Source: DASUCS01 sp041166385
GTDB lineage: Bacteria; Actinomycetota; Acidimicrobiia; Acidimicrobiales; JACDCH01
Direction: 5' to 3'
Assembly (NCBI GenBank): GCA_041166385.1
Contig: JBEEFW010000029.1
Location: 18,450 to 82,449, forward strand
DNA length: 64,000 nt
The notes under the pieces are model-generated. The model made no database searches, had not been told where the DNA came from, and saw nothing but the letters and a program-made list of their open reading frames with translations. Positions 42,072 through 51,196 of this stretch are shown in pieces. The position numbers were made by a program, and so were the translations under genes. Numbering within the stretch: the first letter of the stretch is position 1; each line of letters opens with the position of its first letter.

Positions 42072-42788
42072 TCAATTCGCCAGGCTGGCGACGACGTTGA
42101 TGGTCACCGCGATGATCACCGCACCGAAGACGTAGGAGACCAGGGCGTGGCGCAGCGCGGTCCGACGCATCGTCGTGGTCGTGAGGTTCGTGTCGGAGAC
42201 CTGGTACGTCATGCCGATGGTGAAGGCGAGGTAGGCGAAGTCGTGGTAGTCGGGATCGGTCTCCTGGTTGAACTCCACGCCGCCGGGCGCCGGCGACCAA
42301 TACAAGTGGGCGTAGCGCAGCGTGAACACGGTCTGCACCGTCGCCCAGGCCAGCACGACGCTCAACACGGCCAGCGCGGTGATGCCCGCAGTGGCGAAGC
42401 CCGAGGTGGCGCCGCCCTTGAGCAGCACGAAGCCCACCCCGATCAAGCTCGCCGCACTGGCGACCACCAGCACGAGGTCGGTGGCGGCCCGCGAGCTGTC
42501 CTCGATCGTCGACAGCTCCCGCGTGCGGTTCGCATCGGCGGGCCAGATCTCGACCCACACGCTGACGATGAGCACGAGCGCGGCGAGGCACCAGCCGATG
42601 AGCAGCGTCACCTGCCATGGCGACCACCACGCCGCCGCGGCGGCACCCGCCATGCCGGCCACCACCATCCGGAACAGCCGGGCGCGGACCAACGAGTGCT
42701 TGAGGGTCGTTGCGATGGCCAAAGCATGCACGCGATCGGTTCGCCGCGGTCCCATCTGCCTACCGACAGGTAGGTAGGGTGCGGACAT
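42072..42788 (-). CDS. DUF1345-type integral membrane protein
   Basis: The product is 238 aa from ATG 42788, or 227 aa from ATG 42755. It has four to five TM helices (VVAGMAGAAAAAWW, VTLLIGWCLAALVLIVSVWV, LVLVVASAASLIGVGFVLL, and a C-terminal SYVFGAVIIAVTINVV). The loop DYHDFAYLAFTIGMTYQVSDTNL matches my memory of the DUF1345 signature. Function unknown. The shorter start would leave a CCTACC/GGTAGG palindrome (42759-42774) in its upstream region. Confidence 0.8.
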   Translation of the reverse strand: MSAPYLPVGRQMGPRRTDRVHALAIATTLKHSLVRARLFRMVVAGMAGAAAAAWWSPWQVTLLIGWCLAALVLIVSVWVEIWPADANRTRELSTIEDSSRAATDLVLVVASAASLIGVGFVLLKGGATSGFATAGITALAVLSVVLAWATVQTVFTLRYAHLYWSPAPGGVEFNQETDPDYHDFAYLAFTIGMTYQVSDTNLTTTTMRRTALRHALVSYVFGAVIIAVTINVVASLAN

Positions 42789-42873
42789 CGGACCGCCCTA
42801 CCCCGTCTCGTGGCGCACCTCGGCGCCGTTCCTCCTGTGCCACCTGCTTCCGCTGCTGGCAGTCTTCACCGGC

Positions 42874-43608
42874 GTGCATGCCACCGACCTGGTGCTGCTC
42901 GTGGGGCTGTACGTCGTGCGGGTCTTCTTCATCACGGCCGGCTATCACCGGCTCCTCGCCCACCGCGCCTTCAAGGTCGGCCGGGTCACGCAGTTCGTGT
43001 TCGCCTTCGGCGGCCTCACGACCGCACAGAAGGGTCCGCTGTGGTGGACGGCCTGGCATCGTCAGCACCATCGCTACACGGACACCGATCGCGATCCCCA
43101 CTCGCCCATCCACGGCTTCTGGTGGAGCCACGTCGGCTGGATCCTGTCGGGCCACTACGGCGAGACGCACTTCGACGTGGTGCCGGACCTCGCCCGCTAC
43201 CCCGAGCTGCGGTTCCTCGACCGCCACGACTGGATCGGTCCGTGGACGCTCGGCCTCTCGTGCTGGTTGGTCGGCGGGTGGAGCGGGCTCATCGTCGGGT
43301 TCTTCGGATCGACCTTGCTCGTCTGGCACGCGACGTTTCTCGTGAACTCCGCGGCGCACGTGTTCGGCAGGCGGCGCTACGACACTGCCGACACCAGTCG
43401 CAACTCACTCGCGGTCGCCGTGGCGACGATGGGCGAAGGCTGGCACAACAACCATCACCACCACCCGACGTCGGCGCGTCAGGGCGTTCGTTGGTGGGAG
43501 ATCGATCCGACCTACGGCGCGCTGCGCGTGCTGTCGTGGTTCGGCATCGTCCGCGACCTACGGCAGCCATCGGAGAAGGCGTTGCAGCGGGAGCGCGTCA
43601 GAGTTTGA
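42874..43608 (+). CDS. Acyl-CoA/fatty acid desaturase (delta-9 type)
   Basis: The protein has the three histidine boxes of membrane di-iron desaturases: HRLLAH, HRQHH and HNNHH (GWHNNHHHH), with TM helices between. It should introduce a double bond into acyl-CoA. The first canonical start is GTG 42874 (244 aa). However, desaturase-like residues (WRTSAPFLLCHLLPLLAVF) are encoded in frame upstream as far as 42787, with no ATG, GTG or TTG. The true start may be a rare codon. Confidence 0.88.
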   Translation: MHATDLVLLVGLYVVRVFFITAGYHRLLAHRAFKVGRVTQFVFAFGGLTTAQKGPLWWTAWHRQHHRYTDTDRDPHSPIHGFWWSHVGWILSGHYGETHFDVVPDLARYPELRFLDRHDWIGPWTLGLSCWLVGGWSGLIVGFFGSTLLVWHATFLVNSAAHVFGRRRYDTADTSRNSLAVAVATMGEGWHNNHHHHPTSARQGVRWWEIDPTYGALRVLSWFGIVRDLRQPSEKALQRERVRV

Positions 43609-44599
43609 CGACGATCTTGCCGATGTTCTCGCCGGTGAACATCGCGTTGAGTGCATCGGGAGCGGCATCGAGACCCTCGAAGATGTGCGTGCGATAGCGG
43701 AGCGACCCGTCGTTGACCCACGCACGCAGCTGGCCGGTGATCTCCGCCCACCGGCCCCAGTAGTCCCATGAGATGAAGCCCTGCATGCTGGCGCGTCGGC
43801 TGATCAGGTTGAGGTAGTTCGCCGGCCCGGGCGGCTTGTGGTGGTCGTTGTAGGACGAGATCGCACCGCAGAGCACCACGCGGCCTGCGTTGCCGATGCG
43901 CCCGAGGACGGCGTCGAGCACGGGCCCACCGGTGTTGTCGAAGAACACGTCGACGCCCTTCGGACAGAACTCCTTGATCTTTCCGGCGAGATCATCGGTG
44001 CGGTAGTTGATCGCTCCATCGGCGCCGAGATCGTCGACCAGCCATCGACACTTCTCGTCGCTGCCGGCCACGCCGATCACCCTGGCACCGAGGATCTTCG
44101 CGATCTGCACCGCGGTCGAGCCCGTCGCGCCGGCCGCCGCCGAGACGACGACCGTCTCGCCCTCCTTCACCTTGCCGACCTCGGTGAGCCCGACGTAGGC
44201 CGTCATGCCCGCTGAGCCGAACACGCTCAGCTCGGCGAGCGGGTCGGCGCCGTCCGCCAGCACGGTCGTGAGCATCGGGTCGTCGCCCACCACCGCTCGT
44301 TCCTGCCAACCGGTGAGCGTGGCCACCAGCGCGCCCTCGGGAACCGTCTGGCTGTTCGACTCGAGCACGCGGCCGATGCCGCTGCAGCGCACCACCTCGC
44401 CGATCTCGACGGGCGGGATGTAGCCCTCGGCCTTCGACAGCCACGTGCGCACCGTCGCATCCATCCCGAGATACAGCGTCTCGACGAGCACTTCGTTCTC
44501 GCCGGGCTCCGGCACCTTGGCGTCGACGACATCGAAGTCGTCGCGACACACCAGGCCTTCCGGTCTCCGCTTCAGCACGATCTGACGATTTACTGGCAT
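43598..44599 (-). CDS. MDR-family NADP-dependent oxidoreductase (CurA/PTGR-like)
   Basis: The protein is a zinc-independent medium-chain reductase. It has RQIVLKRRPEGL at the N-terminus, GDPMLTTVL, the nucleotide loop AAAGATGSTAVQIAKILGARVIG, INYRTDDL and FDNTGGPVLD. Such enzymes reduce enones using NADPH; substrate unknown. I start at ATG 44599, overlapping the preceding methyltransferase by 10 bp. Its last 11 bp overlap the desaturase end. Confidence 0.92.
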   Translation of the reverse strand: MPVNRQIVLKRRPEGLVCRDDFDVVDAKVPEPGENEVLVETLYLGMDATVRTWLSKAEGYIPPVEIGEVVRCSGIGRVLESNSQTVPEGALVATLTGWQERAVVGDDPMLTTVLADGADPLAELSVFGSAGMTAYVGLTEVGKVKEGETVVVSAAAGATGSTAVQIAKILGARVIGVAGSDEKCRWLVDDLGADGAINYRTDDLAGKIKEFCPKGVDVFFDNTGGPVLDAVLGRIGNAGRVVLCGAISSYNDHHKPPGPANYLNLISRRASMQGFISWDYWGRWAEITGQLRAWVNDGSLRYRTHIFEGLDAAPDALNAMFTGENIGKIVVKL

Positions 44600-45372
44600 A
44601 CGAACACTCCACTGTGCGTCTTTGCTCGCCACACGCCGTTCTCTGCGATCTCCTCGTGCACGAGTTCCGCGAACCGCTTCATTGCATCGGGCCAGGTGAC
44701 GCCGCCCACGAGTTGGGTCTCGTAGAGCGCGCGGCAGCTTTCCGCGTACTGGATCACGGGTTCGGCCTCGGGCACGACGAGCTCGCCGACCACCTCATCG
44801 ACATCGACCTCGTCGAAGTGCCGCTGGAGCAGCGGACGTCCGTTCTCGAGGGTGAATCGGTCGATGAAGCGCACCGGATCTCGTGTGCCGGTGGCCTGCG
44901 AGAGCTGATCGATGAGGTGACCGACGTGCGATCGATCGTTGGTGACGACGAGCGCCACCCCGCCGCGACGCAACACGCGTCGCAACTCCGCGGCCCCACG
45001 ATGCATGTCGGGCGCGTGGTACAGCATGTGCGGCGCGAGCAGTCGGTCGACGGAACCGGTGCGGATGGGGATCGAGCACACGTCACCCACGGCCGTCGGC
45101 CCATGCTTTCGCGCTTCGCGCGCCATCCCCTCGGAGAGGTCGACCCCGCAGCCGCGAACGTAAGCGAGGTAGTTGCCCGGGCCGCAACCGACGTCGAGCA
45201 CAGTTGCATCAGTGGGCCAGTCGATGTGACCGAACACCCAGTCGAAAAAATCGAGCTGAGGTTCCTTGAAGTCGTAGATCGATTGGCGTGCCCGGAGGTT
45301 CGTCGAGTCGGGGTACGCCTCTCCTGTGAGGAGCTCTCGATCGGTCGTCGCGTCAGTCAAAGTGACGCGCAA
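44590..45372 (-). CDS. Class I SAM-dependent methyltransferase
   Basis: The 260-aa protein has the SAM motif TVLDVGCGPGNYLAYV, GCGVDLSEGMAREAR, and LAPHMLYHAPDMHRGAAELRRVLRRGG, typical of UbiE/Methyltransf_11 enzymes. The substrate is unknown. It is joined to the MDR reductase gene by a 10-bp overlap, so the two may act in one pathway. Confidence 0.9.
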   Translation of the reverse strand: MRVTLTDATTDRELLTGEAYPDSTNLRARQSIYDFKEPQLDFFDWVFGHIDWPTDATVLDVGCGPGNYLAYVRGCGVDLSEGMAREARKHGPTAVGDVCSIPIRTGSVDRLLAPHMLYHAPDMHRGAAELRRVLRRGGVALVVTNDRSHVGHLIDQLSQATGTRDPVRFIDRFTLENGRPLLQRHFDEVDVDEVVGELVVPEAEPVIQYAESCRALYETQLVGGVTWPDAMKRFAELVHEEIAENGVWRAKTHSGVFVCQ

Positions 45373-45385
45373 CCTACCGCAGACG

Positions 45386-46105
45386 TCAGTCGGATCCGAT
45401 GGCCGCGACCGTGGCCTTGGCCGCGGCGCGAGCGGCGGCGCTGGCGTCGCGTCCGACGCGCAGCATCAGCGGGATCTGCTTCGGGTGCGTGACGAGGTAC
45501 TTGATCGACGGCCACGCCCTCGGCTTGCCGAGCTCGTCGACCAGTTCGAGCACGCCGGCGTCGAGAGCGCGATCGCCCGCCATGTCGCTGATCACGCGGA
45601 ACGCGATCCAGGGGACGTCGTGCCGGGCGCACACCCTGGCGATGGCCGCCGTCTCCATGTCGAGCGCGGTCACACCTTCCGCGACCAGCCCGACCACGTC
45701 GGCGTCGCTGAACTCGTAGTCGTCACCGTCGCCCATGCGGATGACGCCCTTCGGGGTTACCCCGTCGATCGGCGTCGACCGGAAGCGCTCGCCGGTGGCG
45801 CCGTCGTACACCTCCTCCGGCACGACCAGATGACCCACCAGTGACGCGGGCGCGAGCCCACCAGCGATGCCGCAGACGATGACACGATCGAACGTCGAGT
45901 CCGCGAGCATCCGCTCCGCCGCCGCGTCAGCAAGCACCGGCCCGATGCCGGTGCCGGTGAGCACGACCTCTGTCGCTCCACAGCGGCCCTCGTACACCGG
46001 CAACTTGCCCTGCTCACCGGTGCGCTTGAGCTGGAGCAGCTTGACCACGGGCCGCATCTCGCTCGGCATCGGCGCGAACACCAGCACTCGTTCTGGCTTC
46101 ACCAT
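45386..46105 (-). CDS. Nucleoside phosphorylase/MTA-SAH nucleosidase-like protein
   Basis: I start at ATG 46105 (239 aa). The phosphorylase-1 superfamily fold is shown by VLVFAPMPSEMRPVV, TGTGIGPVLADAAAERML, VCGIAGGLAP, and GVTALDMETAAIARVC followed by FRVISDMAGD, where the Glu and Asp are the substrate-handling residues. It could be a nucleosidase or a futalosine-like hydrolase. A futalosine role is unlikely because the classical men genes are present. It overlaps the nitroreductase by 7 bp. Confidence 0.85.
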   Translation of the reverse strand: MVKPERVLVFAPMPSEMRPVVKLLQLKRTGEQGKLPVYEGRCGATEVVLTGTGIGPVLADAAAERMLADSTFDRVIVCGIAGGLAPASLVGHLVVPEEVYDGATGERFRSTPIDGVTPKGVIRMGDGDDYEFSDADVVGLVAEGVTALDMETAAIARVCARHDVPWIAFRVISDMAGDRALDAGVLELVDELGKPRAWPSIKYLVTHPKQIPLMLRVGRDASAAARAAAKATVAAIGSD

Positions 46106-46668
46106 CTCCCCCAGTGGATCACGTCTGTCTTCTCGCGGCGAGGGCGACCCGCCGATGTCCCGGCCCGCGTGTCGCGTTCCGCGTCGGGCCACCCCAGCGC
46201 GATCGTGCCGATGGCTTGGTGATCGTCGGGCACGCCGAGGGCCGACAAGACCTCGCTCTCGTGGTCGAACGGGCCGAAGAACAGCACGCCGAGTCCCGCG
46301 TCGATCGCCGCGAGCTGGATCAGCATCGCGGCGAACGCCGCGTCGACGGTCCAATACGGGACGGGCCACCGGTGGGGTCCCTCACCGAGCCCTGTCGCGA
46401 CCTTGTCGGGTTCGGCGTAGCGGGTGACATAGGCCTGCGGATGAGCGAGGACGACGACGAGCGCCGGCGCGGCGATGAGGCCGGGAAACCCGAACGACTC
46501 ACGATCGGGCAGCGTGGTGTCCCAGTAGCGCTCCGTCTGCTGGCGTCCTTCGAGGACGACAAACGCGAAGCCTTGGCTGTTTCCGGCCGAGGGCGCGCGG
46601 CGTCCGGCATCGACGACGGCCGCGAGCACGTCGTGCGGAATCGGATCGGGCAGGAACGCCCGCGTCAT
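46099..46668 (-). CDS. Nitroreductase-family flavoprotein
   Basis: The 189-aa protein has RAPSAGNSQGFAFVVL and the FMN-fold segment AIDAGLGVLFFGPFDHE, plus IGTIALGWPD at the end. ATG 46668 gives the MTRAF start. The usual N-terminal helix (here ELAEVLRRRR) is encoded just upstream in frame without ATG or GTG, so the start may be a CTG near 46692 or the helix may be lost. Physiological substrate unknown. Confidence 0.85.
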   Translation of the reverse strand: MTRAFLPDPIPHDVLAAVVDAGRRAPSAGNSQGFAFVVLEGRQQTERYWDTTLPDRESFGFPGLIAAPALVVVLAHPQAYVTRYAEPDKVATGLGEGPHRWPVPYWTVDAAFAAMLIQLAAIDAGLGVLFFGPFDHESEVLSALGVPDDHQAIGTIALGWPDAERDTRAGTSAGRPRREKTDVIHWGRW

Positions 46669-46712
46669 CCGGCGCCGGCGTAGGACCTCGGCGAGCTCCA
46701 GTGGAAGGAGCC

Positions 46713-47381
46713 CTAGCCGAGCTTGGCGAGATACTCGGCCATCGCCCAGCCGAAGGCGATGAGCGAATCGCCCCGCTTCTGGTTGACGGCCTTGAACTGT
46801 GCGACCACGTCGGGCTTGATCTGGTCGGGCTTGAGGCTCTCGTGATCGAGCACACAGGGGAACGAGCCGTCGCCCTCGGCGATGAACTTGCGATCGTCGT
46901 AGTTGCCGTTCTCGATGCCGAAGCGCTTGGCCAGGCGCCGGCCCCAGGCCCGCTCCTCGCCCGTGGCGCTGTGATCGGGACGGGGCACGATGTCGGTGAG
47001 GACCTTGAAGGCCTCGAACCCGGACGCATCGAGGAACCGCGTGCCGACCAGGACGTCTTCATCCGGGAAGGCCAGGACCGCCCGGCGGTACTGATCGCTC
47101 ATGATCGCCTTGAGGACCGTGTCGCGCTTGGCAGTGCGCTTCACCGACGCGAGGCCGATGAGGACGCAGGGCGTGCCGCCGATGCGCTCGAGCGTGCTGT
47201 AGGAGAAGCCCTTGAGCTTCCCGCCCTCGCGAGCGAGGGTGATCAGCACCCACAGCTCGGCCTGCTTGGAGAGCAATCCGGCCTCGAAGCGGCTCGGCCC
47301 CTCGGCGCAGATGTCGGCCATTTCGGCCAGTTCAGCGTCGGAGAGCTGCGTGCAGTCCTTGGTCTCGACCTCGATCGCCAT
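46713..47381 (-). CDS. Protein of unknown function, about 222 aa
   Basis: I prefer ATG 47381 (MAIEVETKDCTQLSD); the frame stays open to 47450. Segments such as LWVLITLAREGGKLKGFSYSTLERIGGTPCVLIGLASVKR look like a GNAT-like beta core, but no acetyl-CoA loop is clear. The C-terminal half is charged and helical (KPDQIKPDVVAQFKAVNQKR). I recognise no family. It lies downstream of dnaE on the same strand, 115 bp away. Confidence 0.65.
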   Translation of the reverse strand: MAIEVETKDCTQLSDAELAEMADICAEGPSRFEAGLLSKQAELWVLITLAREGGKLKGFSYSTLERIGGTPCVLIGLASVKRTAKRDTVLKAIMSDQYRRAVLAFPDEDVLVGTRFLDASGFEAFKVLTDIVPRPDHSATGEERAWGRRLAKRFGIENGNYDDRKFIAEGDGSFPCVLDHESLKPDQIKPDVVAQFKAVNQKRGDSLIAFGWAMAEYLAKLG

Positions 47382-47495
47382 CAGCCGCAGTGCCCCCGGG
47401 AGCTCGTCAAACGGTCCTACTAGTCCAGCGGGTTCACCGGCCTCGCGCAACTCGGCGACGACGGGCTCTGGCTGTTCGAGCAGGTGGGAAGCTTG

Positions 47496-50400
47496 TCAGC
47501 TTACCAATGCGTCGGGACCGAGCAGCACTCGAAGTTCGCCGACCAGCCCGTTGGTCGAATCCACGCAGAACTGATCGGGCAAACGCAGCACCTGGTGGTC
47601 CCCGATGTGGAGGAAGACCTGGGACTCACCTGGATGCTCGCCGAGGCGGCTCTTGAGCTCGCCGATGAGGCGCTCGTTCAGGCGTGTGGGAGCCACTCGG
47701 ATGCGCAAGGGCGGGGCGCCGTCGGTGATGCCCTCGAACACCTCGATCTCCATCGCGATCAACTTGGGCGACTCTTCGCGCTTGTCGACCCTCGACTTCA
47801 CGCAGACGGCGACGTCGTCGGCCAGCTTGTGGCCGTGCTCCGTCATGGTCTTGGGGAACACCATGACCTCACAGCTCGACTGGAGGTCTTCGAGGGTGAA
47901 CACGGCCATGAGCTCGCCCCGCTTGGTCCATTTGCGCTGGAGGCCGGTGATGATGCCGCCGAAGACCTTCATGGAGCCGTCGTCGAACTCGGCGAGGTCG
48001 GCGATCGTGCCGTCGGTCTTGCGGCGCAGCAGGCCCTCGGAACCGAGCAGCGGATGGTCGGAGACGTAGAGGCCGAGCATCTCCTTCTCGAAGGCGAGCC
48101 GGGACATCTTCTCGAACTCGGTGTCGAGGATCCTCGGGCGCTCGTCGAACCCGGTGTCGCCCATGTCGACCTCACCGAACAAGGACATGACCCCCATGTC
48201 GCGCTCGCGGCGACGGGCGACGGTCTGATCGATGATCGCTTCGAAGGCGAGCAGGAGCCCCTTGCGAGCGTGACCCATGCAATCGAAGCCGCCGGCCTTG
48301 ATGAGCGATTCGAGCGTGCGCTTGTTGAGCACGTTGATGTCGACTCGTTCGCAGAAGTCGTAGAAGTCGACGAAGGGACCGTTGGCGTCGCGCTCGGCGA
48401 CGATGAGCCCGACCAATCCTTCACCGACGTTGCGGACGGCGGACAGACCGAAGACGATCTGCGGCTTGCCCTCGCGAACGTCGGGGGTGAAATCCGATAC
48501 CGAACGGTTGACGTCGGGGACAGTGACCTCGATGCCCATGACACGGCAGTCCGCGAGGTACACGGCTGCCTTGTCGAGGTTCGTCTTCACGCTCGTGAGC
48601 AGCGCTGCGAAGTACTCCGAGGGGTAGTTGGCCTTCAGGTACGCGGTTTGGTAGGCGATCAGCCCGTAGCCGTAGGCATGAGCTTTCGGGAACGCGTAGT
48701 CGGCGAACGGTTCGATGATGTCGAACCACTGCTTGCCGACCGCGGGGCCATAACCGGTGCGCGTGCATCCCTCGATGAACGAGTCGCGCTCTTGCCGCAT
48801 CTTCTCTCTGATCTTCTTCCCGCAGGCGCGCCTGAGGTTGTCCGCGTCGGCGAGCGAGTAGCCCGCGAACTTCTGCGCGACCCGCAGCAAACTCTCCTGA
48901 TAGATCATCAGGCCGTACGTGTCGCCGAGCACCTGTTCCGCGTCGGGATGCAAGTACTCGACCGGTTTGCGGCCGTTCTTGCGGTCGGCGTAGTCGTTGT
49001 GCATGTTCGCCGCCATCGGGCCGGGGCGATACAGCGCAACGAGCGCGCAGACATCCTCGAACGTGGTCGGAGCGAGAGAACGGATGAGCGCGCGCATGGG
49101 CCCACCCTCGAGCTGGAAGACGCCCATCGTGTCGGCACGGCGCAACAACTCGAAGGTAGGACCGTCGTCGAGCGCCAGATTGTCGATGTCGATCTCGACG
49201 CCGCGCCGTTCCCTGATGATCTCGAGTGCGTCGGTGATGACGTCGAGGTTGCGCAGGCCGAGGAAGTCCATCTTCAGCAGGCCGAGGTCTTCGACGCCGT
49301 GCATCTCATACTGCGTGACGATCGGCGACGCTCCCGGATCCGCGCCCGGGTCGGGCTTGCGCTGGATCGGGAGGTATTCGGTGAGCTTTTCCTTGGTGAT
49401 CACCACCGCGGCGGCGTGGATGCCGTCTTGGCGACGAAGGTTCTCGAGCCCTTTGGCGACATCCATGACTCGCTTGAGGTCTGGATCCGTTTCGTACATG
49501 GCGCGCAAGTCGCCGGCCATCTTGTAGCCGTCTTCGAACTTCGGCGTGAGTTCGAGGCAGGCCTTGAGCGGTGTGTCGCGGCCCATGATCAGCGGCGGCA
49601 TCGCCTTGGCGACACGGTCGCCGATGGCGTACGGGTAGCCGAGCACGCGAGCGGCGTCGCGCACGGCCGCACGCGCTTTGATCGTGGAGAAGGTGACGAT
49701 CTGCGCAACGTGATCGCGCCCGTAGCGCTCCGCGGCGTACCTGATCATCTCGTCGCGGTAACGGGAGTCGAAGTCCATGTCGATGTCTGGCATCGAGATG
49801 CGCGACGGGTTGAGGAATCGCTCGAAGAGCAAGTCGTACTTGATCGGGTCGAGATCGGTGATGCGCAGGCAGTACGCCACCGCGCAACCTGCAGCGCTCC
49901 CACGGCCCGGGCCGACACGAATGTCCGAGTCGCGTGCGTGCTTGATGAGATCCCACACGATGAGGAAGTACGAGCTGAAGCCCATGTCGTCGATGACCTT
50001 GAGTTCGTACATCAAGCGGTCGACGATGTCGTCGGGGACCTGCTGCCCCCACCGCTCGCGCGCTCCATCCAACGTGAGGTGGCGCAGATAGTCGGTGTCG
50101 GACTCGAAACCGGCCGGCACGGCGAAGTCGGGCAGCTGCGGCTTGCCGAACTCGATCTCGACGTTGGCCCGCTCCGCGATGACCAGCGAACCGTCGCAGG
50201 CCTCGGGCAGTTCGGCGAAGAGCCGGCGCATCTCATCGGCCGTCTTCAGGTAGTGGCCTTCGCCGCGGAACTTGAAGCGCTCGTCGCCGGACTGGCTGAT
50301 CAACGCGTTGGTCTGCACGCACAGGAGCGCGTCGTGCGCCTCCGCGTCTTCGGGGCGCGTGTAGTGACTGTCGTTGGTGGCAAGGAGCGGCGCGCCGAGC

Positions 50401-51032
50401 TTGCGGGCGATGTCGACGAGCTGCGGGTTGGTCTTGTGCTGCTCGGGGATGCCGTGATCCTGCAACTCGATGAAGAAGTTGTTCGGCCCGAAGATCTCGT
50501 GCAGACGCCCGGCCTTCTCGTACGCCGCCTCGAAGTCGTCGTTGAGCAACGACTGGAGCACGTGGCCGCCGAGGCAGCCGCTGGTGGCGATGACGCCTTC
50601 GCTGTGTTCGGCGAGGAGCTCCCAGTCGACCTTCGGCTTGCGGTAGTAGCCCTCGAGGAACGCGCGGCTGGCGAGTTGGATCAGGTTCTTGTAGCCCGCG
50701 TTGTTCTCCGCCAGCAGCGTGAGGTGGTACCAGGCCTTGCGCCCGCCTTCGCCCTCGCCACCGGTGTCGTCGATCTTGCCGCGCGTGTTGATGCGCTCGA
50801 ACCGGTTGTCGTGCGCTTGATACGCCTCGAAGCCGATGACGGGAGTGATGCCGGCGTCCTTGCAGGCGGCGTAGAACGGCAGGACGCCGTACATGTTCCC
50901 GTGATCGGTGATGCCGAGCGCCGGCTGCCCGTCGGCGGCGGCTGCGGCCACCACCTCGTCGATGCGTGACGCGCCGTCGAGCATCGAAAATTCCGTGTGA
51001 ACGTGGAGGTGAGCGAAGCTCGAACCCGACAC
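47496..51032 (-). CDS. dnaE: DNA polymerase III alpha subunit
   Basis: DnaE is the replicative polymerase. The 1178-aa protein begins at GTG 51032, preceded by AAGGGG. It has the N-terminal PHP domain (HLHVHTEFSMLDG, ITDHGNMYG), the polymerase palm with GPGRGSAAGC and the catalytic Asp set in PDIDMDFD, then the HhH region (KAGGFDCMGHARKG) and the OB domain (FGGIITGLQRKWTKRGELMAVFTLED). The 5' region to 51341 is open but non-conserved. Confidence 0.97.
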   Translation of the reverse strand: MSGSSFAHLHVHTEFSMLDGASRIDEVVAAAAADGQPALGITDHGNMYGVLPFYAACKDAGITPVIGFEAYQAHDNRFERINTRGKIDDTGGEGEGGRKAWYHLTLLAENNAGYKNLIQLASRAFLEGYYRKPKVDWELLAEHSEGVIATSGCLGGHVLQSLLNDDFEAAYEKAGRLHEIFGPNNFFIELQDHGIPEQHKTNPQLVDIARKLGAPLLATNDSHYTRPEDAEAHDALLCVQTNALISQSGDERFKFRGEGHYLKTADEMRRLFAELPEACDGSLVIAERANVEIEFGKPQLPDFAVPAGFESDTDYLRHLTLDGARERWGQQVPDDIVDRLMYELKVIDDMGFSSYFLIVWDLIKHARDSDIRVGPGRGSAAGCAVAYCLRITDLDPIKYDLLFERFLNPSRISMPDIDMDFDSRYRDEMIRYAAERYGRDHVAQIVTFSTIKARAAVRDAARVLGYPYAIGDRVAKAMPPLIMGRDTPLKACLELTPKFEDGYKMAGDLRAMYETDPDLKRVMDVAKGLENLRRQDGIHAAAVVITKEKLTEYLPIQRKPDPGADPGASPIVTQYEMHGVEDLGLLKMDFLGLRNLDVITDALEIIRERRGVEIDIDNLALDDGPTFELLRRADTMGVFQLEGGPMRALIRSLAPTTFEDVCALVALYRPGPMAANMHNDYADRKNGRKPVEYLHPDAEQVLGDTYGLMIYQESLLRVAQKFAGYSLADADNLRRACGKKIREKMRQERDSFIEGCTRTGYGPAVGKQWFDIIEPFADYAFPKAHAYGYGLIAYQTAYLKANYPSEYFAALLTSVKTNLDKAAVYLADCRVMGIEVTVPDVNRSVSDFTPDVREGKPQIVFGLSAVRNVGEGLVGLIVAERDANGPFVDFYDFCERVDINVLNKRTLESLIKAGGFDCMGHARKGLLLAFEAIIDQTVARRRERDMGVMSLFGEVDMGDTGFDERPRILDTEFEKMSRLAFEKEMLGLYVSDHPLLGSEGLLRRKTDGTIADLAEFDDGSMKVFGGIITGLQRKWTKRGELMAVFTLEDLQSSCEVMVFPKTMTEHGHKLADDVAVCVKSRVDKREESPKLIAMEIEVFEGITDGAPPLRIRVAPTRLNERLIGELKSRLGEHPGESQVFLHIGDHQVLRLPDQFCVDSTNGLVGELRVLLGPDALVS

Positions 51033-51196
51033 CTGCCCCTTGACCCTCCTCACGCGTCCACACGTCGTCCACCGGTGGTCCACAGGTGGCTGTGGAGAAC
51101 TACAGCGGTGTTGTTTGCGAGGTCGAGAGTAACACCGAATGAGCGCGCCGAGATGCTGTCGCTCCGTGACCCACCGGTTGGCGCTGCGGGTGCGCG

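Noticed and set aside
42759..42774. CCTACC-GACA-GGTAGG palindrome between DUF1345 and desaturase genes as a regulator operator
   Set aside because: Only six-base arms, single copy, and it may be coding (YLPVGR) if the longer DUF1345 start is used. Mentioned with the gene but not called.
47484..50969. Long open frame (over 1100 codons) antisense to dnaE
   Set aside because: Composition is that of a GC-rich shadow frame (runs of Val, Glu, Asp, Leu, Arg) opposite an unmistakable DNA polymerase.
51076..51099. Two DnaA-box-like sites (TGGTCCACA, and TTCTCCACA on the minus strand) between dnaE and bpa
   Set aside because: Each has one mismatch to the usual box, there are only two, and no dnaA, dnaN, gyrase genes or AT-rich unwinding element is nearby. 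Not enough for an origin.
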